Counted from the stretch's first letter, positions 11,735 to 43,463 are shown. The stretch is DNA of 64,000 bases from Cephalopachus bancanus (GCA_027257055.1 JAPVLO010000233.1:1860001-1924000), one strand, 5' to 3'. Notes: generated by a model from the letters alone, not told the origin. Numbers and translations are program-made.

Positions 11735-12181
11735 ATCTCTGGAGAAACAGAACCAAATACGTGTGTGTGTGTGTGTGTGTGTGTGGATAGTGACAGAGAG
11801 AGGGAGGGAGGAGAGGGGGGAGGGAGAGAGATTTATTTTAAGGAATTGGCGTACGTGCTTGTGGCTAGTCCAAGATCTGCAGGATGGGCCAGCAGGCTGG
11901 AGCTGCAGAGATGAGCTGATGTTGCAGCTCAAGTTGAAGGCTGTCTCTCAGCAGAGTTCATTCTTGCTGGGAAAGGAAATCTGTTGTTCTATGCAGGCCT
12001 TCAACTGATTGGACGAGGCCCACCCACATCAGAGAGCACAATCTGCTTTACTCAGAGTCCACCAATTGAAATGTGCATCTCATACAAAAACACTCTCACA
12101 GAAACATACAGAATAATATTTGGGCAAACATTGGCACCGTGGCCCAGCCAAACCGACACATGAAATTCACCATCACAAACT
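11735..12181 (-). mobile_element. ERVL-like LTR (MLT2-like), containing a TG/GA microsatellite
   Basis: Reverse LTR: 'tctggagaaacagaacca' then a (TG)n and G/A tract (11760-11830), 'atttattttaaggaattggc', 'aggccttcaactgattggacgaggcccaccc', 'atctgctttactcagagtcc', 'gtggcccagcc' and 'acatgaaattcaccatcaca'. Solo LTR; class from memory. Confidence 0.65.
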
Positions 12182-12311
12182 CAGATCTTCCTGAGGCTTC
12201 TAGGTCATAGTTGTCACTAGGAGGGATTGTAGGTAAGTATTCTAGAAATAATTGCTACCCTCTTATTGAAAATTCCAGAAAAAGAAAATTCTGTAACATT
12301 CTCTGCTTTAG

Positions 12312-12608
12312 GGCTGTGCATGGTGGCTCACACCTGTAATCCCAGCATTTTGGGAGGCTGAGGTGGAAGGATTGCTTGAGCCCAGGAGTTTAAAATCAGC
12401 TTGGGCAACACAGCGAGACCTCATCTCTACAAAAAAATTAAAAATAAACTGAATGGGGTGGCATGTGCCTGTAGTCCCAGCTACTCAGGAGGCTGAGGCA
12501 GAAAGATCGCCTAAGCCCAGGAGGTCGAGGCTATGATAAGCTGTGATCATGCTCCTGCACTTCAGCCTGGGCAACAGAGAGAGTGAGAACTCAACTCAAA
12601 AAAAAATA
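12312..12608 (+). mobile_element. Old Alu (J-like), plus strand
   Basis: Dimeric Alu starting gggctgtgcatggtggctcac, with 'caggaggctgaggcagaaag' and an A-rich tail. Lacks the lineage-specific changes. Confidence 0.85.
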
Positions 12609-12934
12609 AATATCCATTTTATTAGGACAGTCCAGTTTAATGAGGTAAAATCAAAGCTCTGTTTCCAGCTTTCTGCTTACCAAAGTTACTTACATTTTGT
12701 CCAAATCAAACCTTAAGAGCAAGTTCGGACTACTGATTCTATCAAAACCTTGTCAATTCCCTTGAAATGTGACCTCCCTCCTGGGCCAGCCAACCTCACC
12801 CTGCCAGCCATTGGATAGTGACCAATGTCCTCACTGCACGTTCCCCTGTCAGGTTTATGCAAGGTGTGAATATCCAGGGTGAGCACTCCTCTGACATCTG
12901 TTATACCAGCACTTAGCTGTCCGAATGGATTTTC

Positions 12935-13140
12935 TCTTCTTCAAAGTAATACTTTATTTGAATGCTGCTGCAATCGCTTGAAACATTTTTGAAATTCTTT
13001 AGAAACTCCCTTCAGAAACCGATGCACACGTCCTTTTGAATTTCTTCCACAGAAGCACAACTTTGCTTTGAGGATAGACTGGATGTTTGAAACAGTAAAA
13101 AGATGGTTGAGCTGATGAAGAAGGTAAGTGATCAAGACGG
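12935..13140 (-). mobile_element. Possible mariner-transposase C-terminal relic
   Basis: A minus-strand frame contains K-E-F-Q-K-C-F-K-R-L-Q-Q-H-S-N-K, which loosely resembles the C-terminal part of mariner transposases (aromatic plus C-F and a basic helix). No inverted repeats were found, so this is a weak call. Confidence 0.25.
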
Positions 13141-13450
13141 GCAATTGTTATCGTTTAAACAAAATTCAAACTGTGGTCATCAGGTAATGAGGAAAAACAG
13201 ACCACCTCATTCTGTAAATAGTTTCTGGACTTGTATTCTTGTTGGAATATATGAGGGTCATCGAGAGAGCATAGGTAAGTCAATCACTCAGATCAATCAA
13301 TCCTTACATATGTATTTTAAAACTAAATTTTATAGTTACACATCACTGATTTTTATCTCCAAGACTGGATCATAAACATCTTAGGTGCTTTTCTTTTTGA
13401 GTTTGTCTCACGGCACTTATTTTAGTGGTCTTATTAGCTTGTCCATCTGT

Positions 13451-13738
<288 letters not shown>

Positions 13739-13751
13739 CATGTATGTCTCT

Positions 13752-14049
13752 CTTTTTTTTTTTTTTTCTTTTTTTTTGAGTTGGAGTCTCACTCTGTCGC
13801 CCAGACTGGAGTGCAGTGGCCTCTCCTGGCCACCGCAACCTCGACCTGCTGGGCTCCGGCGATCCTTCCACCTCAGCCTTCCAAGTAGCCGGAATTACAG
13901 GCATGCGCTGCCACGCCTGGCTGATTTTTTGATTTATTGTAGAGATGAGGTCTCGCTGCCCAGGCGGGTCTCGAACCCGCGGGCTCAGGCAATCCACTCA
14001 CCTCAGCCTCCCAAAGGCGCGGGATTACAGGCTGAGCCACCGAACCCGG
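13752..14049 (-). mobile_element. Young short-spacer Alu, minus strand (second of three)
   Basis: Carries the reverse of the young signature (gttggagtctcactctgtcgcccagactgg; cgctgcccaggcgggtctcg; gcgcgggattacaggctgagcc). Inserted at the T-run of the next Alu, with ctctcttttt on both sides. Confidence 0.88.
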
Positions 14050-14053
14050 CTCT

Positions 14054-14347
14054 CTTTTTTTTTTTTTGAGTAAGAATCTCACTCCGTTGCCCATGTTGGA
14101 GCACAGTAGCATGCTCACAGCCACCCCAATGGCGACATGCTGGGCTCTGGCGGTCCTTCCACCTCAGCCTTCCAAGTAGCCAGAACGACAGGTGTGCGCT
14201 ACCATGCCTGGCTAATTTCTTGATTTATTGTAGCGACAAGGTCTCATCAAGTTGCCCAGGCTGGTCTCGAATCCACGGGCTCAGGCAATCCACTCATCTC
14301 AGCCTTCCAAAGTGCTGGGATTATAGGCTGAGCCACTGAGCCCAGCC
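14054..14347 (-). mobile_element. Alu, minus strand (third of three)
   Basis: Reverse long-spacer Alu ('catcaagttgcccaggctgg'), ending gagcccagcc. Confidence 0.85.
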
Positions 14348-14354
14348 AGCGTCT

Positions 14355-14495
14355 GTCTTCTAAGACTGTATGTTTTTTGAGAGCAGGGACTATGTCGAGG
14401 CATCTTTACATGCCGGCATCCACCTGGTAAATACCTACGACATGTGATAGGCACTCAAGCTTGTGTGTTGAATGAATGAAAATGAATTGAACAAA
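14355..14495 (+). mobile_element. L2 3' end
   Basis: 'gagagcagggactatgtc ... gataggcactcaa ... tgttgaatgaatgaa' matches the characteristic L2 terminus. Confidence 0.65.
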
Positions 14496-14499
14496 TGGA

Positions 14500-15018
14500 T
14501 GGCTTGGTTGGGTCATTCTTGGCCTACAGATTCTATTGATCTTACACTGCTAAACTAAAATATCTGCATTGGGCCACATTTATGCCCAGAGTGAGGGCTC
14601 TTTTCACAGGAAGATCGGTTCCTAGACTTTGTACCATTTTAAAGATTGCTCAATATCACTTCTTTGTGATGTTTGCTAATGAAAGACACTAGCACCACGT
14701 ATATTTCTTATAGGCAGTCAAGAAAATGTTGCTAAGTGAATAAATGAGTGAATTCATGTGATTCAGAGTCTACCAAAAAGAAGTTTTTAATGATGAAAGA
14801 AACCTTCCAGATCTTTAGCTCATCCCTGGTGATAAGGATTTTTTTTTTCCCTCCCTCAATTCTGCTACTTAAAAAAATCTTCTTTGTCAATTTTGTGAAT
14901 AAAGTTTCTATTACCTTTGGGAAGCATGTCATATTTGATATCCGCCTAAGATTTGTTTGCACTGGTATAAAACTTATTGTTCATATTCTTCATTTTCTAC
15001 TGAGTTGAATAATAAGTG
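14500..15018. other. Unique sequence, no gene seen
   Basis: AT-rich. The overlapping short open frames at 14732-15008 on both strands have no recognisable family or splice context. Confidence 0.5.
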
Positions 15019-16355
15019 TTTATTCCCCTCTGTTATTAAGTAGTATTCCCTTTTTCCTTTCTGAAAGATCAGTATCAAGTTTTGTTTCCTTTCTCCAAAT
15101 ACTTCATAGTCCTGTTCTTTAAAAGGCTCCTCTTGAGAAAGTGGCTGTGAAAACCACAATTCTTATTGTAATTCAGTAAGTTGCAAGGCAAATATACCAC
15201 CCATAAACCACAATGGAAAGATCACACACCCCCTTGGTCACACATTTAATCAATTCTAGGTTGAATGCTATGTTTTAATTGCACAAACGTAGTACATTTC
15301 AAATATAAATGGAAGGAGCATCCGTTGTGTTATCAAAATGTATAATACAGGAACTCATTTTTTAGAAAGGATAGAAAAATTACACTCAGGACCCATAAGT
15401 CCTCATGATAGCATTTGTAGTGATTCATTCATGCAGGTTTTTATATGCAGATGGGATGTTTTTTTTTTTCCTTTGAAGAGTTCCATTGTCACTGCGAGAT
15501 GAAAAACGTATTGATGTAACAATGTATTATGGTAATGGTATAGCTTTTTTCTATTTTGCTTTTAGTGCTAGGATGGCTAAAAGCTTATTTGAAATTCCCA
15601 GCTGACATAATGTACTTTCAAAAAGGACACTGCCATTACCCTTCCCTGTCATTGTTGGATACCACATCACCTGGCCTCATTCTACACAGGTCACTTTGTT
15701 TCGTGGGAGGCCAAGGGAGTTCAAACCTCAGGCAGGGAGCAGGGTTACTGTCCCTGCAACCCATCCAGTCCTCCTGTGAACCTCACCTTGCATGTTTCTT
15801 GTAGGTTTCACAGAGGCAGGAAGGAAAACACACCTGCCTTCCAATGAAAGAAACCTTGCAAACAGCCAGGTTTGCAGGAGAGCAGCACTGTTAACCCCAC
15901 GCTGTCTGGGTTCAGCGTCAAACAAGAAAGTCCCAAGCAGAGGGCCAAACCCTGGCTTATCAACACCAAGTCAGATAGCTCAGCCTAAGGCTGCCGGGAA
16001 AACTCCCAGGGCACTGAGGAAAACATTCAGGGTGGCAGGAATCAGTGGCTCCTTCTGCCTCTTTGAAGAAGGGTTCAAAGTAGAGAATATCCCTCCAATC
16101 CCCCATAACATGGGGCCAAGGCCTTTCCATCCCGGGAACCACGATCTCTAAGTGAGTCGGCAGCACTGGGCCTGCCAGGGCATCGCGCCCTTGGATGTGG
16201 GGGAGAGGAGACTCCCATGGAAGCCAGGGGGGAGTCAGGGATGGACCAGCGGGTGGAGGTACCTGCCTGCCACCTCTTCTCGCCGCACTCCACCCCACCT
16301 CCCGCAGGCTGGCACGGCCAGAGCATGGGAGTCGCTGCTAGAATATTCAGTCCCA
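15019..16355 (-). other. Putative 3' UTR and downstream flank of the gene
   Basis: Follows the stop codon on the minus strand. The nearest clear minus-strand AATAAA that I noticed is at 15024-15019, which would imply a 3' UTR of about 1.3 kb. No convincing downstream GU-rich element was confirmed, so the true 3' end is uncertain. Open frames in this stretch are short, and I see no other gene in it. Confidence 0.35.
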
Positions 16356-35116
<18,761 letters not shown>

Positions 35117-35499
35117 GCCCTCGGGGCGCACGCCGCGCCCCTCCCGGCCCACGGGCTCGACCCTAGACGCCCGGGCCGAGCTGTCCGCGTCTCGGAACTT
35201 GGCACGCTCCCGCCTCGCCGCGCCTCCTCGCGGCCAAGGCCAAGGCTTAGTCATCCCCCCGGGGTCCCGCTGCTCCACACCCGGGCGGGGCCCCGCCCTG
35301 CCGGCGAACACGGCCTGAGGCTGGGGGTGGGGGACGGCCGCCCGGGGGCGCCAGGCCTGGCCCCTGGTGGGCGAGGAGCGCGCACACGCATCCAGGCCCA
35401 GGACAGCACACCTCTGCGCGCCTCCTGGAGGGAGGCGCGCGGGCCCTCGCCTCACCTTCCCAACCCGGGGACCAGGGGTTGGTGGGGGAAGCCCTGCTG

Positions 35500-35850
35500 G
35501 AGCTTGGATCCCCACCCCATACTCCGTCAGGCCCCCAGCCACAGTTTCCTGCGCTTTCCTCTCCATCCAGATCATAACCTGCATTTATTTCCCCTCCTCC
35601 AAGTCTTCCCGCTGGTTCCTTGCCCTGGGCTCACTTCCTTCTAGAAATCCCACTTTCCATAAAGCCTTCCAGAAGCCCCTGAGAATTTCATCGTCTTGCT
35701 GCTCTGGCATGATGAACCCGGAATGCAGTGTGCCCTGCCTTCGGGATAGCAGTCCCTCCTCCCCCGCCTCCCCAGTCAATTGTGAACTCCTTGAATCCAG
35801 GAATGCAGTCAGTGCTCATGGGTTCAGTCAGTGTTCAGACTATGTGCTCA
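35500..35850 (+). mobile_element. Diverged L2-like sequence
   Basis: 'cataaagccttccagaagcccc' and 'aattgtgaactccttgaatccaggaatgcag' are reminiscent of the L2 3' region. Upstream flank of the gene promoter. Confidence 0.45.
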
Positions 35851-35882
35851 TGAATCTCCTGAGGTATGAAAAGAGGATGATT

Positions 35883-36163
35883 TAGCCGGGCTCGGTGGCT
35901 CAGCCTGCAATCCCGCGCCTTTGGGTGGCTGAGGTGAGTGAATTGCCTGAGCCCGCGGGTTCGAGACCCGCCTGGGCAGCGAGACCTCATCTCTACAATA
36001 AATCAAAAAATCAGCTGGACGTGGTGGCGCATGCCTGTAATTCCGGCTACTCGGAAGGCTGAGGCGGAAGGATCGCCGGAGCCCAGCAGGCAGAGGCTGC
36101 GGTGGCCGGGAGTGGCCACTGCACTCCAGTCTGGGCGACAGAGTGAGACTCCAACTCAAAAAA
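35883..36163 (+). mobile_element. Young short-spacer Alu with target-site duplication
   Basis: Young signature throughout; aaaagaggatgattt immediately upstream and again after the A-tail. Confidence 0.92.
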
Positions 36164-36239
36164 AAAGAAAAGAAAAGAGGATGATTTTATTCTATTTCAT
36201 GAAACAACTATTTCCAGAACATGTACTAAGAGATAGATA

Positions 36240-38860
36240 AAAAGCTAAGTTCTGAGAAGACTGGAATGAATAAACACAATCCCTGCCCTGCATAACTTAC
36301 AGTCCTGTCCCGGGGCAGATAACCCCTCTAGCAATTACAATACACTCAATTAAAAGCTCTGCCGGAGATAAACCTGGCAGGATGGAAGGAGAAATTAGTC
36401 CAGCTCTGAAGCTGTCTGTCATACCGGGGTAGGACTCTAAGCCAGATCCCAAAAGTTGAGTAAGACTTAAAGAACATCTTTCATTTGTCTTTGTGTCCCC
36501 CAGCATGGACTCTTACATAGGTTTAATCAGACTGAATGAACAGTCCCTCTGCGATATCTCATTTAAGTCTCAGAATGTAAGTTAGCTCTGTTCTCCTTCT
36601 CTTTTCCAGGAGTGTACTCAATCTTTCAATCCAGACATGGTTCCATTACCCAGGATCACACTCCATCTCTGGGTCTCTCTGAACAAATCTAATCCATCCA
36701 CCAGGCATTGGTCGTGACAGAATCAGTCTTTTGCAGGGATGGTCTGCCTGTGAAATTGGCACCCATGGGATCCTTTTGCAAAGTGGAGTTTGAGGATCAT
36801 TGCACTGGGGTGAGTCTAGGGTGGGCCGAGACTATAGACAAGACTTAGAGACCAAGAGGAAGGCTGTGTTGTCAGCAGTTAGATCCGCCATGGCCTCTCC
36901 GGAAATTCGCCTTGTTCCAAACATTTACACTGTCATCACTGTGCACCAGAGACCATCTTAAGCTCTGAGGTCACACATACACAAAAGGACCCAATAAGTG
37001 CTCCAATTGATGCATGCACAAAGGACTATAAGAGCAAGGTCAAGGGAGTGGCTGGTTCTGCCTTAGAGGCCCCAGGAAGGATGCTCAGAGGAGGTGGCAC
37101 ACAGCAGTGCTTTGAATAGAGAACAGGAGCTCTCAGGTGAAAGAACACATGGAAATGAAGTTGAAGGAGGAGATCCTGGACCAGCCCAGGCAGAGAGAGA
37201 AGGTCTATTTGGGAAAGGGGAGATTTTTCAGTGGCTGAAGTAGATCGTGTCTCTTTGGGATGAGGGGGGTGAGTTTTATAAGGAATGAGAGCAGAAAGGA
37301 CAGTTGGGGCTAGCTAGACTGTGACTGGCTCTCTAAGTTATCTAGAAGTTTGGATTCTTAAGATCTTTGAATATCACTATGAAAGGAAGTGATATAACTA
37401 TGCCTGCGTTTATTTGGATGTCTTTGGTTATGCCATAGAGAAGATGTTTAGAGACAGAAAGGTGGGAGGCAGAGAGACCAGTTAGGAGATTGATGTAATG
37501 ACCCAGGTAAGGTATGGTGAGGTCTGAACCAACAGCAGCTGTGAGAATAAGATGGCAGGATTGGGTCGCAACATTTTGGAGTTCAATTCAGCAGGATTTC
37601 ATGACCATATACGTGGAAGATAGTGAAGAGAGAAGACACCTAACTCTCACTTTGACATCCAGACAGATGATGACACCGTTAATAATAAAGTGAGGGGTCA
37701 CAGGAGGAAAAGCAGGTTGGGACGGGACCGTGAAGCGTTCGGGTGAAGACATACTGTTTTTGAGCTGCTTATGGAACATCAGGGTGGCAAAGTCCTGGAG
37801 GCAGCAATGTAGCTGGGTCTGGAGTTTTGGAGAGACGACGGGTCGATGATTGAGATTTGAAAGTCATTAGGTGACAGATGGAGTTGATACTTAAGAAGTG
37901 GATGAGACCGTCTAGCTAGTAAGTGACAGGGAAAGAATTTGAACCACACCTTTAGTTGACTGCAACATGCGTTCAATGAGCATCTGTTATGTTTGCTGGA
38001 GACACAGAGGTGAGGAGAGGATGGCCCTTGTCCCTAAAAAAGAGGAAAGAATGCAGGGATCAGCATGAACTAGTCTTTGGCACTATGACCAAACATGTGG
38101 CTGAAATTTAGTTATATTTTGCTTATACCATGTATCTGATCACCCTCAACAACAACAGCAACAGCTACAAAAGTTATTTTCTCAGTCAATAAGACAAGAA
38201 GTTCAGGTCAGCCAAAGAGCCCTCACCAGCCCCACACTCCCTGCTCTGCAGAGACAGAGTTCGACAGCTGTAGATCGCCCTTAAACTTGTTGGTTGCCCA
38301 CAAACTTGCACCGGGTCGTCTATGGACGACTTCGCTTTGTTGAGGAGTAAAATGTCACATCAGAGTTTCATGTCAGAGTTACACGCACTTGTTGAAGATT
38401 AACATAGCAGTCCCTCCCGTCAAAATCTGTTTCCTTCACAGTGAAATATCAACATTTGCTGAGTAGAAGGATTAAATGAGATTTTCCTTTGCTTTTCCAC
38501 AGTTCTCTGATTCTGAATTTTTCTGTATCTTCCAAATGCATTGTGTTGTACAGCATGATATCAAGCATAATAAAAACATTTTAAAGATGCTTTCCTGGTA
38601 TGTTATCTGGAGGTTTCATTTGATGCATTTTCAGCAAAACACTTGTATTTCTTTATGGATAATTTATGCGCTACCAAAAATGCCAGAGAAAGTTATGAAA
38701 AATGTGAACAGAAAAAAATAGTATTCAAGGGAACATCAACCATTGCTAATCAGAGGCGAGTTGAGAGACCTTTTCAGGTTTAGTGCTTTTTTCATTACCC
38801 AAGTAGTAACCAGGCAAACATAACCACTGCTGGAGAAGATCTTCTCAGTCTTGTATATAT
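36240..38860. other. Intergenic sequence, no gene seen
   Basis: Mostly unique, with MIR/L2-class scraps (36.22-36.31, 36.72-36.80, 37.96-38.04 kb). The short open frames have no family resemblance. Confidence 0.5.
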
Positions 38861-38869
38861 TGTTGGTTT

Positions 38870-39250
38870 GCTCACACAGTTGTGTTCATATTGTAGAATT
38901 TTTATTCTACTTTTCTCATTTAACACTATACGTATATGATATTGTGAAAATTGCACTGTCTTTGTAAACAGTGTTTTAGATCACTGTGCTCTTTTCCGTC
39001 GTGTGTGTTCTTTTGTTTGTCTAGGCATTTCTTTTCTTGTTTCCAGTTTGTCTTTATGAACAATGCTGCGATAAACGTCTTTGTACTCTTCTGTCTCCAA
39101 AGTCTCAGAGATGGAATGACTGGGACAAGTACTATGAGAATATGTATGACTCTAGAAACATGTGCTATTATTTTCCAAAGGTTGCATACCCATTTGTCTT
39201 CTCAATTTGGATTACAAGGAAGGCTAACAACTTAGCTGTGATGTGACCAT
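38870..39250 (-). mobile_element. Old antisense L1 fragment
   Basis: 'gaacaatgctgcgataaacgtct' and 'ggatgactgggacaagtac'-like context ('agagatggaatgactggg', 'ccaaaggttgcatacccattt') are the reverse of L1M ORF2 3' sequence. Confidence 0.6.
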
Positions 39251-40099
39251 TCAGATTTGGAGACTGTTTATAGCGGTGAGTCTGTGATTGTGCCTACGGT
39301 TCAAAGACAAGACAAAAATCTTGCTCCACCCATAGGTCCCCACTTGGGTGACATCACCAGGCCCTAGTCTCAGTTTCTCAGCTTCGGAGGTCCAAAATTG
39401 GTCACATTCAGAAAGCCTGATTCACATGTCCCAAACTCATGACAGACTGAAAATCATTTCTGCACCACTCACTGCATTCTCTAATTTTCAGTCAGTGTGC
39501 AAACATCTGTAGGTTTCTCCTATCTTAAATAAAAATAACTTTTTAAACATTTTTACATCCCACCTCCCTTTTTAGCTACATTTCCATCTCTCATTTTCCC
39601 TCCATAGACAAACTCTCTGAAAGAACCATCTAAATTCCTTGCCTGCCACTCAATCCTCAAGACTTTGTACTTGACCTCTGCCCATTGTGCCACTGAGTTT
39701 GACCTGCCGAGTGCCCAGTCATCTCCGTGTTGTCAAATCTGATAGATGCCTTCTGTGTCGATCTCACTAGACCACACTTATCCCTGCAGGTTTCTCCTTC
39801 CCCAGCTCGTGAAAAAAATTGCACGTGTAGTTACAAAGACAAACCTGACTCCAACATTTGCTAGCCATGTCATCTGAAACAGAATTCTTAGACTCTCTGG
39901 TCCTTAATCTTCTCATCTCTCGAATTAGTGCAATGCAGGGAGAGACAGGGGGAGCAATGCAGTTAAGAACTCCTGCAAAGAACTCCTAAAAAGTGTCTGG
40001 TACATTGTAAGTTCAGTTTGAGTGTTGGCTTGATGCCTACGTCAGGAGACTTCTGTAAGAGTCCAGGCAGATGACAGCCCCGGTCCAGCATCTAGCTCG

Positions 40100-40765
40100 G
40101 TGCCCAGCCCTCACTCAATAGTGCCAATGATGCGGATTTTTCAGGTCAGTCGGGGCTTCGAGTCAGCTCAATGGGTCAGCCAGCCAAAACCCAGAGAGAG
40201 TCATCAAGGGGCTGGTAAACCTAGCCCCAAAAGTGTCGGCCCTAATGGGCTGGCAAGCCAAGCCCTGAGAGTGTTGCAATTTGGTGGGCTGGCAAGCCTA
40301 GCCCCTGAGATGTCTCAGCTTTGGAGTTTTGCCTTCTGGCAACTCTCCTGGTTCAGGCGGCTCCGACGATCTACTGCAGTTCTTCAGGTCACAGCTCTTC
40401 AGAGCCAAGGTTTTTGTCTCATGCCCAGGAAGAATGAGGGACATGGACGGCCAGAAACCGAGAAAGCAAGATTTATCGAGAGGCTAGAGAAGCTCCCATA
40501 GTGGGAGGGGACCTGAAGAGGTTGCCTATCTGGGGGGCCGAAAACCTGGTGCTTATATAGCCGTACGTCCAAGCCGATTGGCTCGCACTAGCTGTGAGCT
40601 GTAGCTGTTCTGATTTGTCAGTGTTAAGGTAGGGGCCTAATGGTGAACTGATTGGTTGCTTTTCAATCCCAGCAGTGAGTACCTAAGCTCTAGCTTGAAA
40701 GACTTGCAGGGAGCTCATTTACTAATGCTGAGCCTGAGAGGCTTACCGGGAATTCGCTAAATTAT
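40100..40765 (-). mobile_element. ERV1-like solo LTR, minus strand, with internal minisatellite
   Basis: Read on the minus strand it has LTR logic in order: two CCAAT boxes (gattgg on the plus strand near 40578 and 40651), a ctatataagcacc TATA box near 40553-40565, a gataaatcttgctttc poly(A)-signal region near 40470-40485, and a cattcttcctgggcatgaga segment. No viral gene is attached. The 3' part merges into a short tandem repeat. Family not identified. Confidence 0.6.
40190..40325. repeat. Degenerate minisatellite (about 50-bp unit)
   Basis: The phrase 'gggctggcaagcc.agcccctgagagtgt' recurs three times (about 40209, 40247, 40297) with substitutions, within the U5-side part of the LTR. Confidence 0.65.
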
Positions 40766-41417
40766 TACCAGAGGACCCCCCCATCTGTCTGCCTAGCCTT
40801 TCTCTAGCTATCTCCTGTCTCACCAACTCCCTGTCTTCTCCTGGTCCTCCTCCCTCTTCTCCGGCCACTCTTCTTCCTGAGTCCCAAGGTTCTGTCCTTG
40901 TCCACCTTCTCTGTCCCTGGGTGATTTTGTCCAAATCTTTGGCTCCAATGCCCTCAGCTAAGCTGATGATTTCTGAATCTCTAGTTCCAGGCCAGATTTC
41001 TTTTCAGACTCTCTGACTGATATGTTCAGCTCCCTGCGCCATCTCTCCATGTGATGCACTGTCCAGCATGTCCAACTCATTGTCTTCCTCCCACCCTGAA
41101 ATGCCTCTTCTGAGACCTTCATCCCAGGGAGGCACCACCATTCCTCCACCCAGAATGTCGAAGACATCCTAGACTGCACCCTCTCACTTCCTCCCTCCAC
41201 CCATGACCTCCTCCACTGTGCCTCCACCCCGGACCTCCTGGCCATCTGGCTGCCTCCACCCACTGACTCTGTCTCCTTCAAATCTGAGGCATCTCTGGCT
41301 TCCTTCCACTTCCACGGTCGTAGATTTCGCTTAGCATTCCATCACTTTTCCCCTGGACGACCACAGTAGCCACCATGTCAGACTCACTTTCTTCATCTCT
41401 CCTCTTCATGTCTTATG

Positions 41418-41700
41418 ACAGAATTGGGTCCCCCCACAATTCTTATACTGAAGCCCTAACTCCTGGAGCAACAGGATGGACCATCTTTGGAGACAGTCTA
41501 GAGAAGTTATTAAGGCCAAATGAGGTCATTAGGGTAGGGCTCTAATTGCATAGTGCTGGTGTCCATATAAGAAGAGAAAGAGACTCCAGGGTTTGGGGCA
41601 CACCAGGGTTTGGGGCACACATGGTCATGGGAGGACGCAGTGAGGGACAGTCATCTGAAAACCAGGAGGAGAGCCCTCATCAGAAACCAAATGTACACCT
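41418..41700 (+). mobile_element. MLT1-type MaLR LTR
   Basis: 'gacagaattgggtccccccac', 'cttatactgaagccctaactcc', 'aaatgaggtcattagggtaggg', 'gtccatataagaagagaaagagac'. Confidence 0.72.
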
Positions 41701-42060
41701 TCTTAGGTTTGTGTGTTGGAGACTTAATCTCCAATGCAACTGTGTTGGAATGGGGACAAATAAGAGGTGATTAGGTCATGAGGACTCTGCCCTCATGAAT
41801 GGAGTAATCATTAGCAATGATCCAGGAGTGGGATTGTTATTGTGAGAGTGGGTTTGTTGTACAAGTAAGTTTTGCACTCGTTCATCCTCTCGCCTTTTGC
41901 TATGGGATGACAGAGCAAGAAGGCCCTTGCAAGATGCCTGCACCTTGATCTTAGATTTCCTGGCCTCTGAATGTGTGAGCCAAATACACTTCTGTTCACT
42001 CTAAACCACCCTGACTGTGGTATTCTGATTTTATAGCATAAACAAATGGATTAAGACACA
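41700..42060 (+). mobile_element. Second MaLR LTR, abutting the first
   Basis: 'gagacttaatctccaatgcaactgtgttgg', 'gtgattaggtcatgaggactctgccctcatgaatgg', 'gacagagcaagaaggcccttgcaagatgc', ending 'aatggattaagaca'. It directly follows the previous LTR, so one may have landed in the other. Confidence 0.65.
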
Positions 42061-42219
42061 CCTTGATCCTGGACTTTTAGTTTCTGGAACTGCTGAGAAA
42101 GTAAATTTCTGTTTTTCTAAGCTATCTGGTCTGTATTGACAGCCTTAGCTGTCTAAGACCCTTCCTCACCCTCAAACACATGCCCTTTGCTTGAGATTTG
42201 TGGAATGCAGCTTACAGCT

Positions 42220-42469
42220 CCCTGAGAGTATGACTGACTTTCCCTCGATGCTATGCACCAGCTGTTCCTGCCACACAGACCCCTCCTCTCATCACAGACC
42301 TTCACTCATCTTTTAAGACACAGTTTGAACATCACCTGCTCCTGGCTAAGTTTAATGTCCTTCCTTCCTGCCTCATAGAATGATTGATACATGCTGTGTG
42401 TGGATGTCCTTATCCCATCCTTTACTATAAGTGTTATCGATTACTTGTCTATCCCACTAAGTCCATGAC

Positions 42470-42509
<40 letters not shown>

Positions 42510-42600
42510 TTTATCTTTTTATTCTTAGCACAATGTCATTTCATAGAAGATAGCAAATTTATTTTTGCCAAATGAATGAATAAATGAATGAAAAGCAACA
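42220..42600 (+). mobile_element. L2 3' end with embedded (GA)n
   Basis: 'cttttaagacacagtttgaacatcacctgctcc' and the terminal 'aatgaatgaataaatgaatg' fit L2. A 36-bp GA tract (42472-42507) has grown inside it. Confidence 0.65.
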
Positions 42601-43179
42601 TTGAGTCATGGTTATACGCAAAGTTCTGAGGACAGTGCCTGACATAAACAAGCACTATTGATTGTTTGCTAAATAAATGAACAGAATATACAGAACACGC
42701 TTCGGATCATTTTTTTCTGTAGTTGTAACTGTAAAAAGTCTTGTGAAAGGTAAAGCAGAAACATATGGGAAAATAAAAGCCCAGATTTCAGAGAGATGTA
42801 CCCACGAAAATATACTCCAATTTGAAGTCCTTGCACCGATTCCTGACAACTTTGGTCATGGCTGAACTAGAATGGAAAATTTCACTTCCTTCCCTCTGTG
42901 CTTACCTCACTGGGCTCTGGCTGTGTTATTCTCTGAGTTCACTGCTTCCCGTCTGCCCAAATAAACACTCCCTCTCGGTGGTAGGGTTCACACGGAAGCC
43001 TCCCCAGCCCAGTCAGTTGATCCTGGCTACGTGCGGGCACTTTGGTTAAACCCCTTTAATTGCTGGCGGGGCACTGGGGCAAATGTAGGTCAGGAGATTG
43101 CAGCATCTGGGAGCAGCTGGCACATGGGACTGTGTCTGGAGGAAGCACAAATGACCCATGGCTGAGAGCCACGTGTGGG

Positions 43180-43292
43180 AACCAGGGAACCATCCGATTC
43201 TACAAACACGGGCAGAATATTTGCACACACTAGGTGTTTGGAACTCAGAGATGCCCAAGACCTGTTTCCCATCTCCAAGGACCTCAAAGTCA
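43180..43292 (+). repeat. 113-bp segment, unique-context copy (probable donor)
   Basis: Aligns gap-free over 113 bp to 43828-43940 (about 13 differences). Lies in non-repeat sequence, so it is the likely source. Confidence 0.85.
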
Positions 43293-43463
43293 AGCCAGCT
43301 ACAAGTGGTCAACAACCGTTGGCGGAAGAGATGGAGGAAGGAGGAAGGAAGGGGATGTGAGGACAGCTAGGCATGAAGAATGGCGGCATGAGGGGTCTCT
43401 AAGCCCCAAGAACAGGAGGGTTGACTAGGTACAAGAGGCAGCTGGGAGCTCATCTAGAATTTT

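Noticed and set aside
13052..13122. Exon-like segment with a good acceptor (cttccacag) and donor (gtaagtg) on the plus strand
   Set aside because: All three frames contain a stop inside it, and no partner exons were found. At most a noncoding exon.
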